From Jaltomata sinuosa (taxonomy: Eukaryota > Streptophyta > Magnoliopsida > Solanales > Solanaceae), in the NCBI GenBank assembly GCA_003996215.1, contig QJPP01001618.1:124001-188000 (forward strand): DNA of 64,000 nt. The letters run 5' to 3'. Made by a program: the position numbers and the translations under genes. The notes under the pieces were generated by a model. That model saw only the letters and a program-made list of their open reading frames with translations, had not been told where the DNA came from and ran no database searches. Below are positions 46,929 through 59,100 of this stretch, one piece after another (position 1 is the first letter of the stretch; each line of letters begins with the position of its first letter).

Positions 46929-47496
46929 TGATACTAGCATGGATAGCATGGTTGACACGAGCATGGATGGTATAGATGACACGTACGATGTTCATGCAAA
47001 GGAAAGCATACAATGTGTGGGTGGTCCATTAAAGTGAGGTGGAAGGAGGAATTCAAGAATTCCCAAAAGAAGGCAACCAAACAAGGCCCTTACTTCATTA
47101 AGGGCAAAACTGTAATAGCTAGTGTCTTCTTATTCCCTAGTATAAGTAGTAGCTTTTCTTCATTTTGGAAGGGAGGTTTTTGCATATTGAAGATTGATAC
47201 TCTAAACTTGTAGTTGCTAGTGTAAGTCTTAGTGTAATTCCCTTAAGGAATTAGTGAGTGATTAGAGTGACTCTCTTGATTGTTAGTTTAACTTCTTTAC
47301 TTAATTAATCGAAGGTCTCCCACTTGTGGATTTCATTTAGGTTTCCTTGATTAGTTAAGTTGAATTAGTATCTAGTTGTTGGAATCAATTGGGAGGTGAG
47401 GGTTTTAGCCCCTTGTTGCCCATAATTTCAATTCCTAGTTATTAATTCTCATATCTTTTCCTTCGTTTCTTCTTGTTTGTTGTATTCTCGTTATCA
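46929..47496 (+). repeat. 5' LTR of C2
   Basis: 568 bp, TGATACTAGC...CTCGTTATCA. Followed two bases later by the primer site. Confidence 0.95.
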
Positions 47497-47498
47497 TT

Positions 47499-47510
47499 TG
47501 GTATCAAAGC
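47499..47510 (+). other. Primer-binding site of C2
   Basis: TGGTATCAAAGC; one mismatch to the tRNA-iMet complement TGGTATCAGAGC. Confidence 0.85.
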
Positions 47511-48019
47511 TTAGGTTTTAAGAGTTGTTCCATCAATTCTTAGGTCTTAGGTTCACAAAAAAAAATCGTCCAAAAAAAAAAAAAAACCAATTTTTTTTGT
47601 TTTGATTTGTTGTTTTTGACACTAGATCTTCATTCCCTAGTGTTTTTTGAGTCTAGATTTCAAATTTCGTGCGATTTGGAGTTGTAGAAGTGAAGTTGCC
47701 ATTAAAAGATTTTGAGCTTTTGAAGCTTTACAAACTTTGAAAGTGGGTCTATTGATTGAGGAGGAATTGGAGCTTAAAAATCATTGGGGTTTGTTCCATA
47801 CGTTAAGGGGAAGCTAATCCTAAAATTTGAGCCAATTCCAAGCTCATTTGAAGGTGTTGGTGTTTAGTGTGTGTTCTTGGTGTTCTAGGTGTTTTTGATA
47901 TTCATCAAGAACATCTTGAAGAAGAAGAAGCCAAAAGGTACATTTGATCCAACTTTTTCCAAGTCAAAGTGGTCAAAAATGTTTGTTGGGTCCACAAGTG
48001 GAATTTAAAAAAAAAAAAT

Positions 48020-48052
48020 CCACGTGGACCTGCCACGTCAGCAGCCACGTCA
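48020..48052 (+). promoter_or_regulatory. bZIP-type site cluster in C2 leader
   Basis: CCACGTGG (48020-48027) and two CCACGTCA (48033-48040, 48045-48052), the same three sites in the same spacing as in C, although flanking leader sequence shows several differences. They lie about 600 bp upstream of the gag start. Confidence 0.55.
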
Positions 48053-48641
48053 GCGCGTGTTGCCCAATTTCAGAGAGCAAAAATCTGCAGGTTCTATACT
48101 TAGTTTTTTTTAGGGGTCTCAAATTTTGGAACCCCAAAATTTTTCTAAGTGTTGGAACTTTTAAGACTCCAAAATTTTTCTAAGTGTTGGAACCTCAAAC
48201 TTCTTCTTCTACACTCATTTTTCTTCGATTTCTCAACTATTTAACATCTAATTAACATTTTTAATTACTTGTTAACTAGTTTTAAAATATCAAATCATCT
48301 CTTTGATTCTCCAAATTAAGCAACAACAAGTGGTTTCTCCTACTTTTGTTACTTAATTGTTGAGTCCAAATTCGTTCGTGCTTCTTCCTCCCTCTTTTCT
48401 TGTTTTGTTTCGTTGATTAATTTCTTGATTCAAGTCCGTTTAGAGTCTTTCAAGTCGTCTTTCTTTCAAGAGTCACAAGAATCTACTCCTCCACAAAGGA
48501 TAGGTGACCTTGAGTTGATTGAGTGGAGCTAGTTTACTACCAATTTTGAGACGACGCCATAGAAGATGAGTTGAGAGTTTACATACGAGTGACGTGAGGC
48601 TTTTTTCTACTAATATTGTATGTTGAGTTTTTGTAGGTACA

Positions 48642-50345
48642 ATGTCTAATCATTTTCCTTATAACCATGGAGGAAGGAGCTTGGTGAACAACATAGGGAC
48701 GAATTTCAATGTGTCAAGGTGGGTGACCAATATGAATGAAAGGGTGGTTGAAACAAATGGGAGGTTTGGAGGTATAGAGGAAAGGGTAAAAAGGATGGAT
48801 AGTATGAATGAAAGGAGGTTCCTTATGACAAGTCAAAGTGAAGAAACAAGAAGGACCTCGGGTCAAGAATTCAACCTATACTACCCCCAACCAAATTGGA
48901 ACCAAACCTACCCTCAAACTACATTCCGAATGAACCCAAGCTATGATAGGCAAGTCACCCCACATCCAAATACACAACCATATCATCCACCACAAAGGAG
49001 TCCTTTTGTGGAAAACCAAGATAGAAGCCAAGCACCTCCACAAAATATATCACATGCATCCTTGCATGTACCTTATGTTCCAACCCAACAACACTACCCA
49101 CAAGTACCCTACCAAGATATCTATTATCAAAACCCTCTTTATGATGAAATGTGTGAAGAGGTTAGCCCGAATGAATGGTGGGAAAGACCCGAAGGCTTTG
49201 GTATGAACCAAGGCATCATGAGATGTCAAGGAAAATGGGATAGTGGAGATAGGTATAGGAATGAAGGAGGAAGGTGTGAAGATCGAAGTGATTGATATGG
49301 TGGTCAAGGTGTTCCAAATCATGGGATGGGTGACAACATGGCGAGTCTTCCAATGTTCCAAGATGGTAGTCAAGCTATTCAAGCTAACTACAGCACAAAA
49401 GGGGAAGACCAAGCCTATGGAAGTAATCATGATATACCTCAATTTTCTTCTCCTTCTATCATTCGATGTTATAAGTGTCAAGGTGAAGGACATATTGCTA
49501 GAAATTGTCCACAAAAGAGGTCAAATGTTATCTTGTGTGAAGAACCTTGTGCTAAAAATTTGATAGAGTATGAGGTTAGGAATGGTTGTGATGAACCTAA
49601 GATTAGGCATGATGAAGCAACCTCAAATGTTGTTGATGAGAAATTGGAGAAGGATTTGAACTCTTCTTGTGATCTAAAGAGAATCATGGGGGATCTTTCT
49701 AAAGAGGAACTTGATCAAAGTGTGAACCTATTTCATGCAAGGTTCAAGATGATGGATCGGGTATGTTCCTTGGTCATTGATAGTAGAAGTAGTACTAATG
49801 TGGTGAGTTGCACTACGGTTGATAGAATAAAGCTTCCTACACAAAGACACCCCAAGCCATACACACTTCAATGTTTCATTGAGAATTATGAAGTAGAGGT
49901 AACCAAACAAGTGGTCGTGAATTTTAGCATTGGCAAGTATCGAGATGAGGTGTTATGTGATGTTTTGCCCATTCAATCTTGTCATATGTTGTTTGGTAGA
50001 CCTTGGCTAGCCGGTAGGGATGTTCGATATCAAGTGGAGTCCAATAAATACTCATTTGTATTTGGAGGACGAAGGCACATTCTTGTACCTTTAACACCCT
50101 ATCAAGTGAGTGACGACTACAAGATAATGAGGGAGCTTCATAAAGTACTTAAGAGAGAGGAACTTAAAAATGAGAAGAAAGAATTGGCTCAAGAAGGAAA
50201 TTTGTATGAGATTGATGAGCCAAGAAGTGACTTAAAAGAGGTGCACAAGGAGCACTTAATTTTGCGACTTGCCAATACCAATCCCCTGTTACCTACTAAC
50301 CATGGTGCTAGCATTTTACCTAGTACCATCCCTTCTCTTTTGTAG
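48642..50345 (+). pseudogene. C2 gag and retropepsin-like domain
   Basis: From ATG 48642 a single frame holds the whole gag-protease: N-terminus MSNHFPYNHGG, a Pro/Gln/Tyr-rich middle, TGA at 49293-49295 (Arg CGA in C), zinc knuckle CYKCQGEGHIARNC at 49467-49508, then LVIDSRSSTNVV (Asp 49779-49781) and LFGRPWLAGRDV. The frame ends at TAG 50343-50345, which is CAG (Gln) in C, and then runs on into the unknown domain without a shift. Both stops are C-to-T changes, so the ancestor had one continuous reading frame. Compared with C, this copy keeps the five-C run that C has lost. Confidence 0.88.
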
Positions 50346-51673
50346 GTTCATGGACAAATATTTCTAAAGGAGGATCCGAACAAAGTCCCTCATGAACAAA
50401 GGGTTGAAGGCCTAATAATAGAGCTACCTAGCAAGTCAACTCTTAAGAAGAAACACAAGGACCAAGTATATGGGTCCAAAATGATGCATTGGAGGGAAAG
50501 CTTTGGGAAACCAAGTGTGGTGCACAAGAATGCACACTCAAAGGCCCGTCTTCGAGGTATGTACCCTTCCCTTCTTATTCCAAGCAATCCTTGGAGTCAT
50601 GATGACACTTTTCCTATGGTAGGTAGGTTTTGGAAATTGTATGACCTCATACCCTACCATAAGAGTGATGATATAGCTCCAATGTATTCATGGTTGGTTT
50701 TGGATATGCTTAAGTTATGTGTGTTTCATGTTTTGAATGCCAACCATAGTTATTGTTTGGGAAAGAATCCATGGTGCATTCGTGATGCCCGATTTATGTA
50801 TTCTACTCCTTGTCACACTTATGTGGTTAGACAAGTTGAGGTGTTAGGATGGATTCTTAAAAGCATGAATCCATTTGTTTATCCATTCTTTGTGGGAGTT
50901 TGTTTGAGGAATAATAATGAAGTGTACTTGAAATGCTTAATCTCGTCCTCTTATGTTCCAAATTATGAATGCCATCTTGTTAACATTCTTTTCTTAAAGT
51001 GTGTATTTGCAATTGAGAACTAATAGGAGGGACCCCAAATCCTTGGGAGTATTATTTGGCATGGAGTGATTTGACTCTTAATAAATCCCTCGACTACTCT
51101 AGTAGCATGGCTTTGTTGGTGCACTTTCTTCCTTTGGAAAGTTGTCTTATAGAGAGGATTGTTTTGTGCTTAAAATGTCTCTTCTTATCTATCAGTGTCC
51201 TTATCTTTTGGCATGCCCTAGATGAGAATAGTGAGCTTAACACCTTTCTCTACTACCTTTTTGCTTATGATGATACCCGTAGTGGTGTGAGATTTATTTT
51301 GTATGGAGGTAAAGATATGTGGGTCTTTTACTTTTTTGACCCGAATGAACCCTTATGGGTGATTGCACCACCTTTGGTGTGGCCTACTTGTTAGATAATG
51401 AAACAATTGTATCTTATGGATCCAAAGTTAGATATGATACTTGATGCCACAAAGACCTTTGTGTTTGCCTTGTCTCTTGATATTTATCATAACCAAAACC
51501 TTTGCACCTTGTATGATGAGTTGTTTTTATTGGAAGAAAAGGATATTTGGTTATATCTCAAATTTGTGCCTCCTTGGCATGGTGATATTGTTGCTAACCC
51601 TTGTACTAACCCTCATGCTTTGAGGATGTTTTGGTTGTTGTCCTTCTCATGTGTCTTTAAGGTTTGGATTTGA
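50346..51673 (+). pseudogene. C2 unknown C-terminal domain
   Basis: Continues gag-protease in frame: VHGQIFLKEDPNKVPHEQ, the basic tract, and the Trp/Cys-rich body to 51023. A deletion of about 130 bp follows, removing the second CH...QVEV module, and the remainder is read in another frame at 51056-51394, stops (TAG where C has GAG), then continues at 51398-51673. Where both copies are present they are nearly identical. Upstream of the boundary, CCCTTCTCTTTTGTAG resembles a splice acceptor, but unspliced reading through a Gln codon explains the frame better. Confidence 0.7.
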
Positions 51674-51701
51674 GGACGAATCATTTTCAAGAAGGGGAGG
51701 A

Positions 51702-52270
51702 TGATACTAGCATGGATAGCATGGTTGACACGAGCATGGATGGTATAGATGACACGTACGATTTTCATGCAAAGGAAAGGATACAATGTGTGGGTGGTCC
51801 ATTAAAGTGAGGTGGAAGAAGGAATTCAAGAATTCCCAAAAGAAGGCAACCAAACAAGGCCCTTACTTCATTAAGGGCAAAACTGTAATAGCTAGTGTCT
51901 TCTTATTCCCTAGTATAAGTAGTAGCTTTTCTTCATTTTGGAAGACTAGTTTTTGCATATTGAAGATTGATACTCTAAAACTTGTAGTTGCTAGTGTAAG
52001 GCTTAGTATAATTCCCTTAAGGAATTAGTGAGTGATTAGGGTGACTCTCTTGATTGTTAGTTTAACTTCTTTACTTAATTAATCGAAGGTCTCCCACTTA
52101 TGGATTTCATTTAGGTTTCCTTGATTAGTTGAGTTGAATTAGTATCTAGTTGTTGGAATCAATTGGGAGGTGAGGGTTTTAGCCCCTTGTTTCCCATAAT
52201 TTCAATTCCTAGGTATTAATTCTCATATCTTTTCCTTCGTTTCTTCTTGTTTGCTGTATTCCCGTTATCA
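51702..52270 (+). repeat. 3' LTR of C2
   Basis: 569 bp, preceded by the polypurine tract AAGAAGGGGAGGA (about 51689-51701) and followed by GATAC. Confidence 0.95.
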
Positions 52271-52723
52271 GATACCTACTGAGTACCCATGGTTTTGGTG
52301 CTCATATTACACTTCTGCACTTTTTTGTGCAGATATTAGCAGAGCTTTCGCCGTTGATCACGTTGGAGACTCGTGCAGCTTTTGGATCTTTGAGACTAGG
52401 GTGAGAGCCTGACGGTCGGGGCTTGTCTACATCTCATCTGCTGTACTATTGCTCCTTGTACTTTCGGAGGCAATTTATGTTGTATTTTGTTACTACTAGC
52501 ACTTGTATCCTATTAGAAGCTTCTGTACTATTGATACCAAGTCTTGGGGTTGGTGTAGTTTCCTTTATGTATTTATATTCGAGTTTTGCTTTCGCTTATT
52601 TCTGCTTGCTGGTGCGTTTTGGTTAGGTAGTAGCCCATTACTAACCATTCTGGGCTATGGGAATTGGTTCGCCTACTGGGGGATTGTAGGTGCCATCATG
52701 ACTTGAGAAATCGGGTCGTGACA
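52271..52723 (+). repeat. D 5' LTR, right part
   Basis: Resumes the LTR after C2 and its GATAC duplication and ends GGGTCGTGACA at 52723. It includes a perfect CTGCAC-TTTTTT-GTGCAG hairpin at 52315-52332, repeated at 59595-59612 in the 3' LTR. Confidence 0.93.
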
Positions 52724-52726
52724 GCT

Positions 52727-52738
52727 TGGTATCAGAGC
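52727..52738 (+). other. Primer-binding site of D (tRNA-iMet type)
   Basis: TGGTATCAGAGC, three bases after the LTR end; exact match to the initiator tRNA-Met complement. Confidence 0.9.
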
Positions 52739-52939
52739 TCTAGGTTCACCGGTGTCATGGTACAGAAGCAAGTGTCTAAGTAGAGTCTCGTGGATCGGTA
52801 CGATGACGTCCGTATCCTATCTGCGAGAGGCTACAGGGCATTGTTAGGAAATATTTCATCTTCTTGGCTCCTCATCATGCGTTCCTGGCTCTATTGACTT
52901 TTAAACTTCGGTTGTTCATTCATTCTCGAATTCCTCAGA

Positions 52940-53495
52940 CGAATGTGATAACGGTTGGTGCTGAGGCTTCTGTGCATGTTGCTTCAGTGCTTCCACTAGC
53001 GCCAGGACTCCAGAGTGAGGGTTTACTGCACTAGAAAGGGGGTGTGGGGTCAGCCCAACCTCCGACTGGATTTATAGCAACCTCAGCGCTTCAGGACATC
53101 GTGGCTAGGACTCTGAGTCCTCCGGTGAGTGTTTTAGTACCTGGTTCTGTGAGTGGTGCTTCAATTATAGTTGAGCTTCTAGTTCTTCAGCAGGGTTATC
53201 TGTCGGTATTGGAGTACCAGGCGAGATTTTCCCTTCGGATTTCATCTGGTATAGGCTATTTTTGGTGTGGTGAGCATGGGCACTTTGCTAGGAATTGCCC
53301 CAGAATTGTGTATCCTAGACAACCTGGTTGTTAATATTGTGGAGAGATTGGTTACCTTTATAGATATTGTCCCCGGTGAAGGCCGGTTAGGCCTTTAGTT
53401 TTGACTACTCAGTCCAGAGTTATATCCCATCAGCTTGATACTCCTCTTGGTGGGCCAGAAGTAGAGGTTCCTGATATCATTGCTCCAGGTTAGGC
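52940..53495 (+). pseudogene. D gag remnant with internal deletion
   Basis: Matches E's gag: the AQPPTGFIATSALQDIVARTL tract and LSVLEYQARF, then jumps straight to the zinc-knuckle region (SGIGYFWCGEHGHFARNC). About 600 bp that E carries between these are missing. The first knuckle lacks its first Cys (Tyr instead); the second (near 53329-53375) has a stop between its first two Cys and Tyr for His. A further stop lies near 53032. It ends in a PEVEVPDIIAPG tract and TAG. No protease follows. Confidence 0.8.
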
Positions 53496-56166
53496 TTTTG
53501 CTACCTTCGACTTGCGATAGTCCTGCTCGAGTTGCGATTCTATCCCTTCTATCATTTATTTTCTTATATACCTACCTTCTATTGGTTTAAGTTGTTTGGC
53601 TACCCGAATTGTAGTACCAATATGTTATTTTATTGGTAGTTTATTCTTTAGTAGTGGATTGGGGGTATGTTAGCCTTGAGAGGTGTTTCCCGGAGTTGTA
53701 GCTCGTGGGTAGTTCTTGTTATTCTGTTTCTAGTCGGGTTACCCTAGTTTCATTGTGATTCTGGACTTTTGGTTGGGTTTCCCTTATTGAGCGGTCCTAG
53801 ATGGTTGTTGCCTAGGCTGTTATCTAGCGTGGCTAGAGATTCGTGTGTTGGTTCGGTGTATTACCGGTAGTTGGGCTGGAGTTAAGATTTTGCCTCAGTT
53901 GGGAGATATTGGTTATGCTAGTGTGCATAGATTGGTTTGGTCTCCCGAGTGTCTAGAGTCGACCCTCATTGTTGATTAGTTTAGGAGGTTGGTAGGTATG
54001 TGGGTTGTTCCCATATTCTCCTCCACTTCCTGGTCCGTTGGGTGTTTGTTGTATCCCTAGCTCCAGTTGGAATGAATCTTGATCGTAGTTCTTTCGATGA
54101 GCTCTAGATGTTGGCATCATGATTGGGTCTTGACTTTAAGCACTTCTGACTAAGTGTTGATCGTAACCTCGTGGTTAGGTTATATTTGTAAGCATTTCGA
54201 GTGAGTTAAGCATCCAACCCATTCTTCTCCTGCCTTATTGAATTTGACGTGTAGCTATGAGTAGTAAGGTAATGGCTTCAAGTTCTTATTCGAGAAAGGA
54301 TTTGTAATGTTTAATATGTGCTAAGGAAGGATTTTTGTTTAGTTGAAAAAGAAGGGAGATGACACTTTGTTTATGTTTATGCGTCCTCGTAGTTGCCTGA
54401 GGTGGCGATGAAGGTTTGTTTTGGGATTGTGTGTCAGTGATTCGATTCAGCCGTCTACACATTGTCGTGGGTTTTCCATCGATTGGTTTTGTTTCAGTAG
54501 AAACTGGGGTGTTGGCAATTTGCATATTCAGGCCTAGTTGGCTTGGATTCTTATAGGTTCATTGGCAGCATACTGGTTCGACCAAAGGCTTTAGTTGGTA
54601 GTTTTGAAAGTTGGGATTCAGAATCATGGCTTGGCAGGTTACATCGGATGGTTCGTGGCAGTTTCTATTTAGTTGCAGCATCCTAGTGCCGGGAGGCAGT
54701 GGGTACGGGCAACTTAGCTTCTTTACTTCAGTTGAAGATGCGACTATTGACCTTGGACACCTAGTCCTTGGCTAACCTCTGCAAGGGGCGAGATATTCTA
54801 GATTTCAGCAGTGTTCTAGTTAGTATGAGGTTCTTCTACCATGGTTGGACAGACTTAGCGACGTAAGTTTGAGCTTCAGCAGTGGTGTATGCTTTATGTG
54901 GTCAGCTTGTGCGGGTTAAGACTAGCGAGACTATTTTGAGCTCTGATGATACGTAGAGACTGATAATAGCCATTCATTTTCCCAGGATTTGAAAGCTTGT
55001 TTAATTGATTCCTCCGGAGTTATTGTTTATGTGGGGTTCTAGTGTTGGTTAGACTCGGCCAGTATGGACGAGAAGTTCATTATGATATATGCTTCGAAGT
55101 GGTTGGTTGTTTGCAGAACCAGTAGAGCGGTTGATTCGAGCCAAAGGAATGAGTTTAAAGTATATGCAAAAATTTCTATGGCTAGATGGTAACTTTGAAC
55201 CCCAGGCACCTTTTTACTTTGCCTTCGGGGTGTTTGGACTTGATATTTATGGCATGGTAGACTTCTTCCTGAGGTGAAATTCGTAAGGCAATTTCACATT
55301 CAAATGGTGTTCAAGTGTTCAGAGTAGCAGTAGTGTTTTGTAGAGTTGGGAGTTTGGCTCATGGTTACAGACTTCGTGGTAGGCTTACCACACTTCTTGT
55401 AGGATCGTGGTTTTGGTTTGGGTCTTTTGGGTAGATTGCCCTAGTTCATTCACTTTCAGCTGATTCAAACCTGGCACGGTTCAGTTAGCGAATTTGATGT
55501 TAGAAAAAAATGTTTGTTCATTGGTTGGTGGTCAGTCAAGGCAGGTAACTTTAGTTTCGATGATATGCTACGGGTTGTTATCTTGGATGGCAAAGTCTAG
55601 TAGCCTATATCTTGGCTTAAAATGCATCTGTACAATGGGTGACTTCGTTCGTGGTAAAGTATAAGCAGGAACTATGGATCTCTAGTGTGTCAGTTGATGC
55701 TTTGAGGGTGGTTTGAGTGTTCAACTTGTATGCAGATTCCTTTTTGTGGTGCTAAAGCATTTAGTTCAGAATAAAAAAAAGGGCTTTTGCGGAACAACGG
55801 GTTCATGAGTTAGAGTTTTGGGTTGATGGATTTTCTGGTAAACTTGGTATGGTTTTAAGGATTCGAGTTTTGTGTGTTGATAACCTTGGTGCTCTGGTTT
55901 CGGTGTTGTGAAGGTGCTTTTTGGTTAAGATTCTCGAGGTTCAGTTTGGGTTGGCAGATCTTTGGAGGTTGAAATCTAGCTTGGCTAGTAAGAAATTAAG
56001 GCTTGGTTGCTTTCTTTGGTTCTGTTATATTGGGTGCCGTCCGGTCGCGGAGGTTACCCGGGTTGTTTGAGAGAGTAGAATGGGCGTTGTATCCGCTATT
56101 CTTAAATCTCTGGTATTTTCTTCCTTCCTGAATTTTGGGGACGAAAGTCTTTTTAGTAGTGGATGA
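53496..56166 (+). other. D interior without recognisable genes
   Basis: 2.67 kb with no RT, RNase H or integrase motif in any frame that I can find and no long open frame. The first part aligns with E up to E's break at 4783. The end (TTTGGGGACGAAAG, then TAGTAGTGGATGA) resembles the usual tract before a polypurine site, but the purine run is poor. Either pol has been replaced or has decayed past recognition. Confidence 0.65.
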
Positions 56167-59100
56167 TGTAATGACCCTTCCGGTCATTTACACATTTTCG
56201 CCTTTTTTGTACCATTAGAGCTTACTTGTAGCGGCCCAAGTCATTTATGGCTTGTGGTGACCGGTAGTTCGGTGCCCGGGCCATTTGTTTGGTCTGTATG
56301 GCCGTTCCTCATTTTAGAGCTTCAACTTTGGAAATCATTGACTTCCGACAACATTCTTGGTAATATCAAAGAATTAAACCAAGGTTCTAGGTCAAAGGAA
56401 TTCCTTACTCGAAAGTTCGAGTTAAAGAAATGCCTCGTGTAACACCTCGCCCGTTTGGAAGGTTTAAAGTAACCCGTGCCTTTGGGGTGAGACTAATAGA
56501 GTCTAATATACTATGAAGGATGTGTTATGAGGTATTATAATTGCAAAATGGTCGTATGATGAGTTTTGAAGTCAAGCAAGTTGCGAAACAAAAGTCGGAA
56601 AAAGTTATTGTAAATTCCTTTCAGGAATTCTCTTCAAATTTAGGTTAAATGTCTTGGGGTGTTTCTCCCTATCTATAAAGAGTTAGTGGGCCCCCAATAT
56701 ACCAAATCGAAGGTCTACAAGTCTAGTTTCCAACGCACTAAACCGTGCATTCATACGACTTCAGAATAGAGAGATATTCACAATTTTGTAAGACTGTGCA
56801 AGCAGACATGTCAAGGTGGGGCCTACATCCTAAGTCGGTTCAGCTTATAAAAGCTGATTTCTCCTTCGTTTTAACTCATTTTTTCACCCAAAATTATTAG
56901 AAAATCAGAGAGATAGTTCATAAATAATCCATGGACTTTGATCCTTTCAATTCGGAAGTTTAACGAAAGTTGCTCTACGTCGCGAGCTCGTCATTTTGGT
57001 GTAGTTTGTCCCGTCGATTTCACGGTGTATCTTCGTGGGTGTTGATGCAGAGAATTAGCAGGTGTTTTCTGAGTATTTGGAAGTAGCTATTGAGTTATTT
57101 TGGTGAGGTATGGATCCTGTATACTTATCTATTTGTTGGATCAAGATTTCAAGCTTCTAGTTATGAAAAGTTGTTGTTACCGATATCTTGTAGTAGTTTC
57201 TTGTTGATTTTGGATCTGTTTGTTGTTCCTGCAAGGAGGCAGGTTGTTAATGTTGGGATATTGAATATTTTTGTCAAGAAAATCTCTCCCCTACGACCCT
57301 CCTTTGTTATTATATGTTCTAATATTGTTTTATGGATTTCTGAGCCCCGAAGTGGTAATTTGGATTTGTGGCTTTGGACAGCCCCTTTATCTTGTTATGT
57401 TTGGTTATTGTTGTGGTGTTCTGGTTATGGTAAGGTGCTGGAGGGATTGGGAAATTGTGCGATTCTTTTTGGGATCACATACGATAGTGATTGGATTGGA
57501 CAAACGTGAAGTATGCCTTGAAATAGTGCCTCGGGAGCTCGTCGCTCCTTGGAGATATGGTTAACGTATTGTTGTTGGATTTAGCTGCCATTTGTTATTG
57601 TTATTGGCCTTATTTTTATGCTTTGGAGTTGGCTGGTCGCGAGTGTGACATTAACACCTTATCAATTGGCTATGGCTCGTTCTTGCAGCCTTGTCTATTC
57701 TAGCAATTGTTCCATTACCTTGGTTGGTCAGGCTTCATAGAGACGCCTTTGGGGCTTCAATTGAAAGTATTTGTTTTGTGTGATTCAGAGCTTCCTGGAG
57801 TTGTTCGAGTCTGGACGATGCCATTCCCGCAGCTAGTCATCGGATGACAGGTAGGTTATGGTTTTCCCCTATCTAGACTCTGTGTATAGAGGCTATAACT
57901 GCATTAATTAGCATCCTTGGATGGGTTGTTATAGGTTGGTACCCCAGACCTTGTCCACCTTGTTCGTCCGTTATTTCATGTGTTGTTTGTAGTATTCGCG
58001 TAGTATTGTATATTACCCTTGTGGTCCTATGTGACCTTGTATTGATTCTGGAACATAGATGGTGGGCTATTTGGGAATGTTCGCGAGTCCCGAACATAGA
58101 GATTATCCTATTAGGTTGGTTATGTCTGTTGAGTAGCTATTGGGCCTGTGCAGGGCTGATAGGAATTGTTGTGAGCCGTTGGGCTACTTTTATATTTGTG
58201 TGCGAGCATATCATCTATGAAAAAGGTTTTCCCCTGCATGTTTTACTATATATTTTTGGCTGCGAGCCACTACTGACAGTTTTCCTAAATTTGCATGGCC
58301 CTGGGGGCCCTTTTTATTACTGTTGATGATAGAAAAGGGGATTTTTGGATGTTTTCGCACTGATATTATTACTGATACTAGTATCTGCGGGGCAGAGCAC
58401 TAGATTTGATTTTATTACTGATACTAGTCTCTGCGGGGCGGAGCACTAGACTTGATTTACTACAGTTTTAGACCCGGTTACGCCCGGGGACCCTTGGAGG
58501 GGTTTTTGAGGCATTTTCTACTACTTTAGTCCTGGACGGGGTCTGGGCATGCATACTTGAGACTGGGTCTCTATCTTGATCTCGGACTTGCTTCCGGATT
58601 ACACGTCTTGATACTGAGTTTTAGTATGGGGTCGGGGATCTCCATGGACCTTGCCGCTCCGGGCCTGGGGCTTCGGGCTGCGTGCACCGGAGGGAAGGGT
58701 ATACGTGGAGTAGAGGTATACAGGATGAATCCTTCCATGGAACCTGCCTGCTGGGCCCGATTGGCACCATAGGAGGTACATACAGAGGTTCTATTTCATA
58801 TCATATCATATCATGCATTGGATTCCACCCTTGTTTGCTGTGTGTTCAGTGTACGCTCCAGTAGTATGGGATGCCAGAGGGTTTGCTTTCACTTGATAGT
58901 GTTCCTCGGTTGTATGGGCGGCCATTGGGACTATAGGTAGACTATATTTACTCCTGTCTTTATTTAAAGCTTGTCTTGGCACTCGGTTAGTGAAGGATTA
59001 ATGATGTTCAGTTGTGGGATATCTGGTTATTGTGAGGGCTAGGGAGTCCTATCTTATTGAGGCACTTTTGTGTGACCTTCTGAGCAGAGTATGAGACTCT

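Larger units (their letters stand above)
46929..52270 (+). mobile_element. C2: second copy of the C element, in D 5' LTR
   Basis: 5342 bp with LTRs 46929-47496 and 51702-52270, and perfect target duplications GATAC (46924-46928 and 52271-52275). The empty site is visible in the D 3' LTR near 59548 and the solo LTR near 23579. Same organisation as C, opposite orientation. LTRs differ at roughly 15 positions by eye, so C2 is older than C. A deletion of about 130 bp near 51020 removes the second QVEV module of the unknown domain. Confidence 0.95.

Noticed and set aside
50325..50350. Intron acceptor before the unknown domain of the C family
   Set aside because: A pyrimidine-rich CCCTTCTCTTTTGYAG tract is present, but the frame is continuous through a Gln codon in C at this place, so no splicing is needed and no matching donor stands out.
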